Assembly (NCBI GenBank): GCA_000496215.1
Contig: KI543213.1
Span: forward strand, 2,871-13,405
Length of the DNA: 10,535 nt
Reading direction: 5' to 3'
DNA from: an uncultured archaeon A07HN63
Lineage (GTDB): Archaea > Halobacteriota > Halobacteria > Halobacteriales > Haloferacaceae
A model generated the notes under the pieces. It did not search any database and had not been told where the DNA came from. It saw only the letters and a program-made list of their open reading frames with translations. The first letter of the stretch is position 1. Every line of letters starts with the position of its first letter. Below are positions 1-5,628 of this stretch, piece after piece. Both the position numbers and the translations under genes were made by a program.

Positions 1-304
1 TCGCGGCCGCCCAGGATATGAGCGACCGGTCACGTCGTCGCGCCCGAGAGTCAGGCGGCGGCCGCGTTCACGAGATCGCCGACACGCTCGCGCTGTCGGA
101 GTCGCCGGCGACGACGAGGACGACGAGGTGCTCGGCCGGGGCGGTGTGTCGGATCTGAAAAACGCCGAGGAGATCGCCCGCAGCGCGGCCGAGGCCGACC
201 CCGACGGGATGGGTGGGGCGACGCAGCCGCTCGAGACGGACGAACTCGCGACCGGCGATCCCGACGACAACGGCTTCGAGTTCGTCGATCGGACCGGGGA
301 GTAA
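1..304 (+). pseudogene. 3' end of an unrecognised acidic protein gene, apparently frameshifted
   Basis: This gene is partial because it begins before the window. Two reading frames look coding but do not join. The frame starting at base 3 gives AAAQDMSDRSRRRARESGGG then VHEIADTLALSESPA, with almost every third position G or C, and ends at a TGA soon after about base 165. The frame starting at base 2 becomes coding-like from about base 107 (GDDEDDEVLGRGG, then an Asp/Glu-rich stretch) and ends at TAA 302-304 with FVDRTGE. Loss of one base between about 101 and 118, in a repetitive GACGACGAG stretch, would explain the switch. The acidic tail is typical of haloarchaeal proteins. I do not recognise the family. 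The VHEIADTLALSE segment faintly recalls R3H-type nucleic-acid-binding domains, which is too weak to name. The break may be a real mutation or a sequence error. Confidence 0.45.
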
Positions 305-418
305 GTCGGTCGTGGTGAGGTAGCGGATTAAGATAGTGACGACTGGTAGTTGTAAGCTGTTACTGTGGTTGTAACTACGCGGTCAGCAAATAAATCGAAA
401 AGAGAAGTCGGTAGCCGC
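305..418. other. Gap between convergent genes
   Basis: This stretch is more A+T rich than its surroundings and separates the stop of the acidic-protein gene from the stop of the downstream archaellin. I see no gene in it. A short inverted pair, GTTAC at 359-363 and GTAAC at 371-375, could form a weak hairpin. A T-rich run on the minus strand is listed separately as a likely terminator. Confidence 0.6.
388..407 (-). terminator. T-rich terminator of the archaellin genes
   Basis: Read on the minus strand, the sequence just after the archaellin stop becomes T-rich, with CTTTTCGATTTATTTG in the middle, starting about 12 nt past the TAA. Archaeal RNA polymerase typically stops at oligo-T stretches without needing a hairpin, so this is the likely 3' end of the transcript. 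Confidence 0.45.
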
Positions 419-1014
419 TTAGAGGATGTACGACTCGTTTTCGAAGATACGACGTGGGGTCTCCAGCGCCGTGTACGACTGACCGCCCGCTGGCGCCTGT
501 GCCACGACCTGGAACTCCATCGAGTCGTTGAGCGGAACAACGCCGCTGATGTTTTCGAGTCGGTACTGCACGATCATCAGATCTTCCTGATCCGCGATAA
601 TTCTGCTATCTCGGTCGATGCTCTGGACCTGATAGAACTCGATCCCGTCGTTCGCTGCGCTACCGCTCACGACACTCGCAAACCCGTTGGTCTGGAGCGT
701 GTATGACGCTTTGCTCAGGTTGATCGGGTCCGAGCCAGACGCGAGCCGGACCGTCGCGTTGAGTGTCTCAATCTGTCTGTCACCCGACGCAGCAGCGGGG
801 AGACGATCTTTGTACTCGTAGCCAACGACCTTACCGATCTGAATAACGTCACTGACCTCACTGGTTGTTTCTTGACCGGTCTGCTGTGCCTGTGCTTGCA
901 AGAGGCCAGCGGTGTTGATCAGCACGCCCGCCGCAATCGCTGCGACAAGCACCATCGCAATGAACACGATGAGGGTGCCGATCCCACTTGACCTCGGTTT
1001 TCAGTGTCGAACAT
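419..1014 (-). pseudogene. arlA: Archaellin, downstream copy, frameshifted in the signal peptide
   Basis: This copy is homologous to the archaellin at 1465-2070. ATG (1014-1012) opens a frame reading MFDTENRGQVG, after which the frame is lost and a TGA follows at 31 codons. One base further on, the archaellin frame resumes as IGTLIVFIAMVLVAAIAAG and runs to TAA at 421-419. Restoring one base in the C run at 983-985 (G on the coding strand) gives 198 residues. The deletion falls in the glycine codon at the expected prepilin-peptidase cleavage site. Everything downstream is intact: the hydrophobic core that packs archaellum filaments, the conserved LLQAQAQQTGQETTSEVSD stretch, a variable surface region, sequons NAT, NLS, NIS, NDS and NES, and the ending RIFENESYIL. 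The only later start, GTG 967-965, would remove the signal peptide. It has its own TATA box. The symbol is a family-level guess. I cannot tell true inactivation from a sequence error. Confidence 0.88.
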
Positions 1015-1019
1015 GGATT

Positions 1020-1031
1020 ACGCACACGCCT
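1020..1031. repeat. Left arm of a 12-bp inverted repeat in the archaellin leader
   Basis: The + strand reads ACGCACACGCCT, so the archaellin-sense strand reads AGGCGTGTGCGT, 5 nt before the ATG of the downstream archaellin. The same 12-mer lies in the opposite orientation at 1296-1307, at the edge of the 28-bp array. Its core GCGTGTGCGT recurs three more times within the array. The two arms bracket the archaellin promoter. Function unknown. Confidence 0.75.
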
Positions 1032-1053
1032 GACCCCGAACGGGGCAGAGGCG
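1027..1053 (-). other. Hairpin in the leader of the downstream archaellin
   Basis: CGCCT (1027-1031) pairs with AGGCG (1049-1053), enclosing an inner CCCC/GGGG stem (1034-1037 and 1042-1045) with loop GAAC. Small unpaired bulges separate the stems. From the TATA box, transcription should begin near 1052-1055, so the hairpin would sit at the extreme 5' end of the leader. It could stabilise the mRNA, or act as a DNA operator. Confidence 0.45.
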
Positions 1054-1076
1054 TTAGATCATAGAACGAGAGGGAT

Positions 1077-1095
1077 GTATATAATACCCGGGTAT
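1077..1095 (-). promoter_or_regulatory. TATA box and adjacent palindrome, downstream archaellin promoter
   Basis: On the minus strand TTATATAC (1084-1077) is a good haloarchaeal TATA box. It lies about 65-70 nt before the archaellin ATG, which implies a leader of roughly 40 nt. Abutting it upstream, at 1084-1095, is ATACCCGGGTAT, a perfect 12-bp palindrome covering the TFB recognition (BRE) position. A factor bound there would be expected to affect TBP/TFB loading. The presence of this promoter shows the copy need not depend on read-through from its neighbour. Confidence 0.6.
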
Positions 1096-1244
1096 CAGTT
1101 ATCATAATCAATAACTAACTGGTGCCAGCATATAGGTGTTCCTGATGCAAGCAAAAGCGGTGATAGACGACGGTAAATTCGTTAGAGACGGATTAAGAGT
1201 GATGAAGACAGGTTCAGAAAGTGCTCGCTACTGGTCGACAAGTC

Positions 1245-1287
1245 CTGTTAATAATAGGGCGGAATGAGTGCTGTTGATAATAGAGCG
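1245..1287. repeat. Two 17-bp direct repeats
   Basis: CTGTTAATAATAGGGCG (1245-1261) and CTGTTGATAATAGAGCG (1271-1287) match at 15 of 17 positions and start 26 bp apart. The A+T-rich core stands out beside the GT-rich array that follows. They could be paired binding sites or the remains of a small duplication. Confidence 0.65.
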
Positions 1288-1297
1288 AAAGGAGAAG

Positions 1298-1464
1298 GCG
1301 TGTGCGTGGGTGCTGGTCGCAGTTGAAGACGGTGTGGGTGCTGGTCGCAGTTGAAGACGGTGTGGGTGCTGGTCGCGTCAGAGTACAGCGTGTGCGTGGA
1401 TGCCCGCTAGGGCCTGCGTGTGCGTAGGTTCCGGGTAAAGCGCGCGTGTGCGTGGATGCTCACG
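1298..1464. repeat. 28-bp-periodic repeat array 3' of the intact archaellin
   Basis: Six units share an anchor (TGGGTGCT or a close variant) at 1307, 1335, 1363, 1397, 1425 and 1453, giving spacings of 28, 28, 34, 28 and 28. Units 1 and 2 are identical over 28 bp (1306-1333 and 1334-1361), and unit 3 keeps the first 15 bp. GCGTGTGCGT stands exactly 9 bp before the anchor in units 1, 4, 5 and 6 (1298, 1388, 1416, 1444). The array ends at the TGA of the upstream archaellin, so it would be that gene's 3' untranslated region. The units lack the long constant repeats and unique spacers of a CRISPR. Confidence 0.8.
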
Positions 1465-2070
1465 TCACAGGATGTACGATTCCCCCTCGAAGATGCGTTT
1501 TGGTGTCTTGAGCTGCTTGTACGATGACCCGCCAGCTGGTGCCTGAGTGACGAGCTGGAGTTTCTGACCATCCTCAAGTGGCTCAATTCCAGTAGCGTTT
1601 GACAGGTTGAACTGCACAACCATCATGTCTTCCTGATCGGCGAGGATTGTGCTATCCTCGTCGATACTCTGCAGCTGGTAGAACGTCACCGCACTGCTCG
1701 TATAGTTGTTACCACTAACAACGCTGGCTGAATCATCCGTCCCAATCGTGTAGGACGCCTTGCTCAGGTTGATCGGGTCAGCGCCTGAGGCCAGCCGGAC
1801 GCTGGCGTTGATGTGGGTAATGGTATTATCATCGGCACCGCTTGCCGTGGTGACTTGGTCGTTATTCTTCTCGAAGCCAACGACTTTCCCAATCTGCATG
1901 AGGTCGCTGACTTCGCTGGTCGTTTCTTGACCTGTTTGTTGTGCCTGTGCTTGCAAGAGGCCAGCAGTATTGATAAGGACACCTGCGGCGATGGCCGCAA
2001 CGAGGACCATCGCAATGAACACGATAAGGGTCCCTATCCCTACCTGACCGCGGCGTTCAGTGTTGAACAT
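1465..2070 (-). CDS. arlA: Archaellin (archaeal flagellin), intact upstream copy
   Basis: This gene encodes the structural subunit of the archaellum filament, 201 aa, a usual length for haloarchaeal archaellins. The N-terminus MFNTERRGQVG is a short charged class III signal peptide, cut after Gly11 by the prepilin peptidase. It is followed by the hydrophobic helix IGTLIVFIAMVLVAAIAAGV (12-31) that forms the filament core. Residues 36-56 are nearly invariant between the two copies, while 60-130 vary and should face outwards. N-glycosylation sequons are at Asn88, 101, 122, 155 and 158, fitting the surface glycosylation known for archaellins. The protein ends RIFEGESYIL. ATG (2070-2068) is chosen because it alone gives a complete signal peptide. 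A TATA box lies about 65 nt upstream and a hairpin lies in the leader. Third positions are less G/C biased than in acs or korA. The family is certain, but the exact paralogue (A or B type) is not. Confidence 0.96.
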   Translation of the reverse strand: MFNTERRGQVGIGTLIVFIAMVLVAAIAAGVLINTAGLLQAQAQQTGQETTSEVSDLMQIGKVVGFEKNNDQVTTASGADDNTITHINASVRLASGADPINLSKASYTIGTDDSASVVSGNNYTSSAVTFYQLQSIDEDSTILADQEDMMVVQFNLSNATGIEPLEDGQKLQLVTQAPAGGSSYKQLKTPKRIFEGESYIL

Positions 2071-2081
2071 GGTTGCTCGCG

Positions 2082-2108
2082 CGTCTGCGACTGGTTAGGT
2101 AGCAGACG
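2082..2108 (-). other. Hairpin in the leader of the intact archaellin
   Basis: CGTCTGC (2082-2088) and GCAGACG (2102-2108) form a perfect 7-bp inverted repeat around a 13-nt loop. The expected transcription start is about 2105-2110, so the stem would be at the very 5' end of the mRNA, similar in position to the hairpin of the downstream copy although the sequences differ. No Shine-Dalgarno sequence precedes the ATG. Confidence 0.45.
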
Positions 2109-2131
2109 TGTATCAATCAGTATGTAGGGAT

Positions 2132-2142
2132 GGATAATAAAA
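2132..2142 (-). promoter_or_regulatory. TATA box of the intact archaellin
   Basis: The minus strand reads TTTTATTATCC, an A+T-rich TATA element 62-72 nt before the archaellin ATG, implying a leader of about 35-40 nt. No other TATA-like element in the acs-archaellin gap is as well placed. Confidence 0.55.
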
Positions 2143-2218
2143 GTTTTCATGGCGTTATCGTGGGAGATATCCGCCACCAGCCTGATTTACAAAACCGTCT
2201 TTCAGAGCTCAGAGAAGC

Positions 2219-2234
2219 CAAAAGTAGCCTTTTG
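2219..2234. other. Small hairpin upstream of the archaellin promoter
   Basis: CAAAAG (2219-2224) and CTTTTG (2229-2234) form a 6-bp stem with loop TAGC. On the minus strand it ends in a T run and could be a second termination site for acs. It could equally be a binding site upstream of the archaellin promoter. Confidence 0.3.
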
Positions 2235-2275
2235 CTGATTCATTCTGATTCTCAAAACCATCAACACAGAGAAGA

Positions 2276-2292
2276 TCGGCCTATCTGGCCGA
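2276..2292 (-). terminator. Hairpin after acs, possible terminator
   Basis: TCGGCC (2276-2281) and GGCCGA (2287-2292) pair around loop TATCT, starting about 15 nt after the acs stop on the minus strand. T-rich tracts (TCTTCTCTG, then GGTTTTG) follow. Archaea mainly use T tracts, so the hairpin may only protect the 3' end. Confidence 0.4.
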
Positions 2293-2306
2293 CGAGAGCG
2301 ACCGTC

Positions 2307-4298
2307 TCAATCGCCGCCAGCGCGCGACTGGATGTCGGTAACGACATCCGGGTTGCGAAGCGTGCTCGTATCGCCCAGATCGTCGCCGTTGGCGATATCC
2401 TCGAGCAGCCGGCGCATGATCTTCCCGGACCGCGTTTTCGGGAGTTCCGGCGTGAAGATCACGGCCTCGGGTCGCGCAATCGGACCGATAGCGTCCTCGA
2501 CGCCCTCGATGATCCGGTCGCGGAGGCCCTCAGTTTCCTCGTACCCCTCCTCGGTGATCACGTAGGCGTAGACGGCCTCGCCCTTGATCTCGTGGTCGCC
2601 GCCGACGACGGCGGCCTCGGCGACACCCTCGACGCCGACGATGGCGGATTCGAGTTCCATCGTCCCGAGGCGGTGGCCGGAGACGTTGAGCACGTCGTCG
2701 ACGCGACCGAGCACGGTGATATAGCCGTCCTCGTCGAGTTTCGCGCCGTCCTCGGGGAAGTACACCCAGTCGGCCGAGTCGTCGCTGTCGACCTGTGAGT
2801 ACTCCCGCCAGTACTCGTCGATGAATCGCTCGTCGTTTCGGTACAGCGTCCGCAACATCCCGGGCCACGGCTTGTTGGCGACGAGATAGCCCGCATCGCC
2901 CGCGCCAACCGGACTCCCGCTCACGTCGACCACGTCAGCACTGACACCTGGCAGCGGCGGTCCCGCGGAGCCGGGTTTCATCTCGCCGACGCCGGGGAGG
3001 GTAGTGACCATCATCCCGCCGGTTTCGGTCTGCCACCACGTATCGACGATGGGGCAGGACTCGTCGCCGATGTGTTTGTAGTACCATTTCCACGCGCGCG
3101 GGTTGATCGGCTCGCCGACGGTGCCGAGCAACCGGAGGCTCGAGAGGTCGTGGTCGGCAGGATACTCCTCGCCCCACTTCATGAACGCCCGGATCGCCGT
3201 TGGCGCGGTGTACAGCTGGTTCGCCTCGTATGCTTCGATGATCTCCCAAAGCCGGTTGCGGTCGGGATAGTCACGCGTCCCCTCGTACATCATCGTTGTC
3301 GTCCCCAGCGCGAGTGGCCCGTAGACGATGTAGGAGTGGCCGGTGATCCAGCCGATGTCGGCCGCACAGAAGTAGGTGTCCTCGGGTTTGATATCGAGCA
3401 CCGCATGGGAGGTCCAACTCGCCCACGAGAGGTAGCCACCCGTCGTGTGTTTGACGCCTTTCGGCTCGCCCGTCGTGCCGGAGGTGTACATCAGGAACAG
3501 CATGTCCTCGGCGTTGCGGGCCACGGGCTTGACGGTCGCACCCTCGTGATCGGCAACGAGATCGGCGTAGCTGTGCTGGCTATCGGTGCGGTCGTGCCCG
3601 AAGGAGTCGGAGTTGGGCAGGCGGTCGACAACGACCGTGTCGGTCCCGTGGTCGACGCCGGCGAGGCCCTCGTTTGCCTTGTCGAGATGGTCGAGCGGGT
3701 CGCCACGGCGGTAGTAGCCATCACAGGTGACGAGATACTCGGAGTCGGCGGCGTTCATCCGCGTGGCCAGCGCGTCGGCCGAGAAGCCGGCGAACACAAC
3801 CGAGTGGGGCGCGCCGATGCGGGCACAGGCCAGCATGGCGACCGGGAGTTCGGGGATCATCGGCATATACATCGTCACCACGTCGTCCTCTTCGACGCCG
3901 AGATCACGGAGAGCGGCGGCAAACTCGTTGACCTCGCGGTGAAGCTCAGCGTAGGTGTAGGTGCGGTTTGCCTCGTCGGTCGGCTCGCCGACCCACTCGA
4001 TGGCGGCCTCGTCGCCGCGGTCGTCGAGATGGCGGTCCAGACAGTTGGCCGAGGCGTTCAGCTCGCCGTCGGCAAACCACTCGTAAAACGGCGGGTTGCT
4101 GTCGTCGAGAACCTCGGTATACTCGGTTGCCCAGTCCAGCAGGTCGGCCGCCCGCGTCCAGCAGTCGGGCCAGTTGTCGTCGAACTCCTCGTAGATGCCG
4201 GGATCGCTCACGTTGGCCTGTTCGACGAAGTCGGCCGGCGGCTCGAATGAATCCTGTTCGGCGAGTCTGGCTTCGAGTTCGACATCGGGATCGGACAT
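2307..4298 (-). CDS. acs: Acetyl-CoA synthetase, AMP-forming
   Basis: Acs converts acetate, CoA and ATP to acetyl-CoA, AMP and pyrophosphate (EC 6.2.1.1) in the cytoplasm, allowing growth on acetate and recovery of overflow acetate. The 663 aa match the family length. An ACS N-terminal cap appears as FYEWFADGELNASANCLDRH (about 71-90). The adenylation core shows the phosphate-binding loop YTSGTTGEPKG (271-281), DTWWQTE (419-425), and the hinge region GRVDDVLNVSGHRLGT (531-546). PKTRSGKIMRR (620-630) carries the catalytic lysine, about K626, which in many Acs enzymes is switched off by acetylation. An open frame extends 46 codons further upstream, but I chose ATG 4298-4296. The TATA-like TTTATC lies 29-34 nt before it, implying an almost leaderless mRNA, and the extension resembles no Acs. 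The gene is divergent from the FIST/kinase operon. Confidence 0.97.
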   Translation of the reverse strand: MSDPDVELEARLAEQDSFEPPADFVEQANVSDPGIYEEFDDNWPDCWTRAADLLDWATEYTEVLDDSNPPFYEWFADGELNASANCLDRHLDDRGDEAAIEWVGEPTDEANRTYTYAELHREVNEFAAALRDLGVEEDDVVTMYMPMIPELPVAMLACARIGAPHSVVFAGFSADALATRMNAADSEYLVTCDGYYRRGDPLDHLDKANEGLAGVDHGTDTVVVDRLPNSDSFGHDRTDSQHSYADLVADHEGATVKPVARNAEDMLFLMYTSGTTGEPKGVKHTTGGYLSWASWTSHAVLDIKPEDTYFCAADIGWITGHSYIVYGPLALGTTTMMYEGTRDYPDRNRLWEIIEAYEANQLYTAPTAIRAFMKWGEEYPADHDLSSLRLLGTVGEPINPRAWKWYYKHIGDESCPIVDTWWQTETGGMMVTTLPGVGEMKPGSAGPPLPGVSADVVDVSGSPVGAGDAGYLVANKPWPGMLRTLYRNDERFIDEYWREYSQVDSDDSADWVYFPEDGAKLDEDGYITVLGRVDDVLNVSGHRLGTMELESAIVGVEGVAEAAVVGGDHEIKGEAVYAYVITEEGYEETEGLRDRIIEGVEDAIGPIARPEAVIFTPELPKTRSGKIMRRLLEDIANGDDLGDTSTLRNPDVVTDIQSRAGGD

Positions 4299-4326
4299 GT
4301 GTGTTCTGTCTACCGCAATTGACCAT

Positions 4327-4332
4327 GATAAA
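4327..4332 (-). promoter_or_regulatory. TATA box of acs
   Basis: The minus strand reads GGTTTATCATGG with TTTATC at 4332-4327, about 30 nt before the acs ATG. With the usual 25-27 nt to the start site, the mRNA would begin within about 5 nt of the codon. This supports the 663-residue form and argues against the longer open frame. Confidence 0.55.
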
Positions 4333-4495
4333 CCTGTGCCACGATTCCGAGAGCGCGACAGCGGGAGTGACCGCGGCACGAAGACAGCGACTGATCCGGG
4401 CGGTGACAGTGCCCGAGCACAGCTCGTGGCCAGCAACTATCGGCAGAACGGCAGCGGCACTGAAATAAGTACAACTGACACGACAAGACCACCAA

Positions 4496-4509
4496 TTATA
4501 TTATATTAG
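4496..4509 (+). promoter_or_regulatory. TATA box of the FIST/kinase operon
   Basis: ATTATATTATATTA is a strong A+T block in otherwise G+C-rich DNA. Its centre is about 26 nt before the ATG at 4528, so the mRNA is predicted to be leaderless, and no Shine-Dalgarno sequence is present. The 229-bp gap shared with acs otherwise holds a short inverted pair (CGAGC at 4414-4418, GCTCG at 4422-4426) and nothing else I can name. Confidence 0.6.
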
Positions 4510-4527
4510 TTATTTATTAGCATACTA

Positions 4528-5628
4528 ATGGACCCAGTGTACAGTACCGCCACTGGAACCGACCTCCGTGACACGCTCACGTCGGTCGCCGACACCGACG
4601 GTGTCAAGGGATTACTGTTGTTGGCGACCCCGATGGAGGCGGTCGTGGAGGACGCATTCCAGGCCACGCTTGAAGCGCTCTCGGTGCCGGTGTTTGGCGG
4701 TGTGTTTCCGGAGATCATTCACGACGGCGAGCCCACCGAAAGTGGGCTTCTCGCCGTCGGGCTGCCTGCCGAACCGACGATCACGACGCTGGAGAACGCC
4801 AGCGATCCCGACCGCGAGTTCGCAGCCGACCTCAATCCCGAACTCCCGGCTGAGGGGTACGAGACGGCGTTCGTCTTCGTCGATGCCTACGCCGACGAGG
4901 TGCCGACAGTTATCGAATCGCTGTTCCGCACCTACGGCGTCGGCCTGAACTTCATCGGCGGCGGCGCTGGTCGTCTCGACGACGAATCGAGCCCGTCGTT
5001 GTTCACAAACGAGGGAGTCATCGGAGACGCCGCGGTCATGGCTGCCGTCGATGTACCGATGGAGATCGGGGTCAAACACGGCTGGGAGACGATTGCAGGG
5101 CCGTTCCGCGTCACCGGGGCCGACGGGCCGACGGTCACCGAGCTCGACGGCGAGCCCGCCTTTTCGGTGTATCAGGATGTGGTCGAGGAGCACGCCGACA
5201 CGACGGTCACCCGCGAGAACTTCTTCGAGGTCGCCAAATCCTATCCCTTCGGAATCACCCGGCTCGACGCCGAACAGATCGTCCGCGATCCATTCGATGT
5301 CGACGGCGACGCCCTCACCTGCTTCGGGAGCGTCCCCGAGGGTGAGTTCGTCAACATCCTGACCGGCGATATCGACTCGCTGGTGTCGGCGGCCGGCGAC
5401 GCCTACGAGGCTGCTGTCGACGACGAGGGCGAGGCGCTGTACGCCTTCGACTGCATCTCGCGGCGACTCTATCTCGACGACGAGTTCGACCGCGAGCTGT
5501 CGGCCGTCGACGGCGACGAGGAATCGCTGGTTGGCGCGCTCACCATCGGCGAGATCGCCAACGATGGCTCCGGGCATCTGGACTACTACAACAAGACCGC
5601 CGTGATCGGAGCGATGGCCGACAGATGA
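4528..5628 (+). CDS. FIST-domain sensory protein
   Basis: This is a 366-aa soluble protein with both halves of a FIST module. The FIST N half covers about residues 25-200, with FGGVFPEI near 56-63 and GLNFIGGGAGRL near 138-149. It runs into a family-typical GVKHGWETIAGPFRVT then LDGEPAFSVYQ. The FIST C half ends with FDCISRR, GALTIGEIANDG and YYNKTAVIGA. FIST is known as a ligand-sensing domain found with kinases and chemoreceptors, and is thought to bind small molecules such as amino acids. The ligand here cannot be read from sequence. There is no signal peptide, membrane segment or output domain, so the protein presumably acts through a partner. The downstream kinase is the obvious candidate, because the stop (TGA 5626-5628) overlaps the kinase ATG by 4 nt, indicating one transcript and coupled translation. 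Confidence 0.92.
   Translation: MDPVYSTATGTDLRDTLTSVADTDGVKGLLLLATPMEAVVEDAFQATLEALSVPVFGGVFPEIIHDGEPTESGLLAVGLPAEPTITTLENASDPDREFAADLNPELPAEGYETAFVFVDAYADEVPTVIESLFRTYGVGLNFIGGGAGRLDDESSPSLFTNEGVIGDAAVMAAVDVPMEIGVKHGWETIAGPFRVTGADGPTVTELDGEPAFSVYQDVVEEHADTTVTRENFFEVAKSYPFGITRLDAEQIVRDPFDVDGDALTCFGSVPEGEFVNILTGDIDSLVSAAGDAYEAAVDDEGEALYAFDCISRRLYLDDEFDRELSAVDGDEESLVGALTIGEIANDGSGHLDYYNKTAVIGAMADR

Larger units (their letters stand above)
1015..1464. other. 450-bp gap between archaellin copies
   Basis: There is no convincing gene here. From the downstream archaellin outwards it holds that gene's leader (about 1015-1053), a TATA box with an adjoining 12-bp palindrome (1077-1095), a rather A+T-rich stretch without clear features (1096-1240), two near-identical 17-bp direct repeats (1245-1287), and a 28-bp-periodic GT-rich array (1298-1464) that ends at the stop codon of the upstream archaellin. 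A 40-codon + strand frame at 1145-1267 has no good promoter or coding bias. Confidence 0.7.

Noticed and set aside
419..967. Functional short archaellin started at GTG 967-965
   Set aside because: It would lack the charged leader and cleavage site needed for membrane insertion and processing, so it is unlikely to make filament.
1145..1267. 40-codon + strand frame starting MQAKAVIDDGKFVRDG
   Set aside because: Its start faintly recalls short antitoxin-like proteins, but no TATA box at the right distance or Shine-Dalgarno sequence is seen, codon bias is absent and the rest matches nothing.
1298..1464. CRISPR array
   Set aside because: Conserved parts are about 8-10 bp with a 28-bp period. CRISPR needs repeats of about 25-37 bp with unique spacers.
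2130..2798. 222-codon + strand open frame running into acs
   Set aside because: It crosses the archaellin promoter and lies antisense to the conserved C-terminal third of acs.
3072..4250. 392-codon + strand open frame opposite acs
   Set aside because: It is antisense to conserved acs motifs and lacks a promoter or ribosome site.
4299..4436. 46-codon N-terminal extension of acs
   Set aside because: It would cross the likely TATA box and has no similarity to Acs N-termini.
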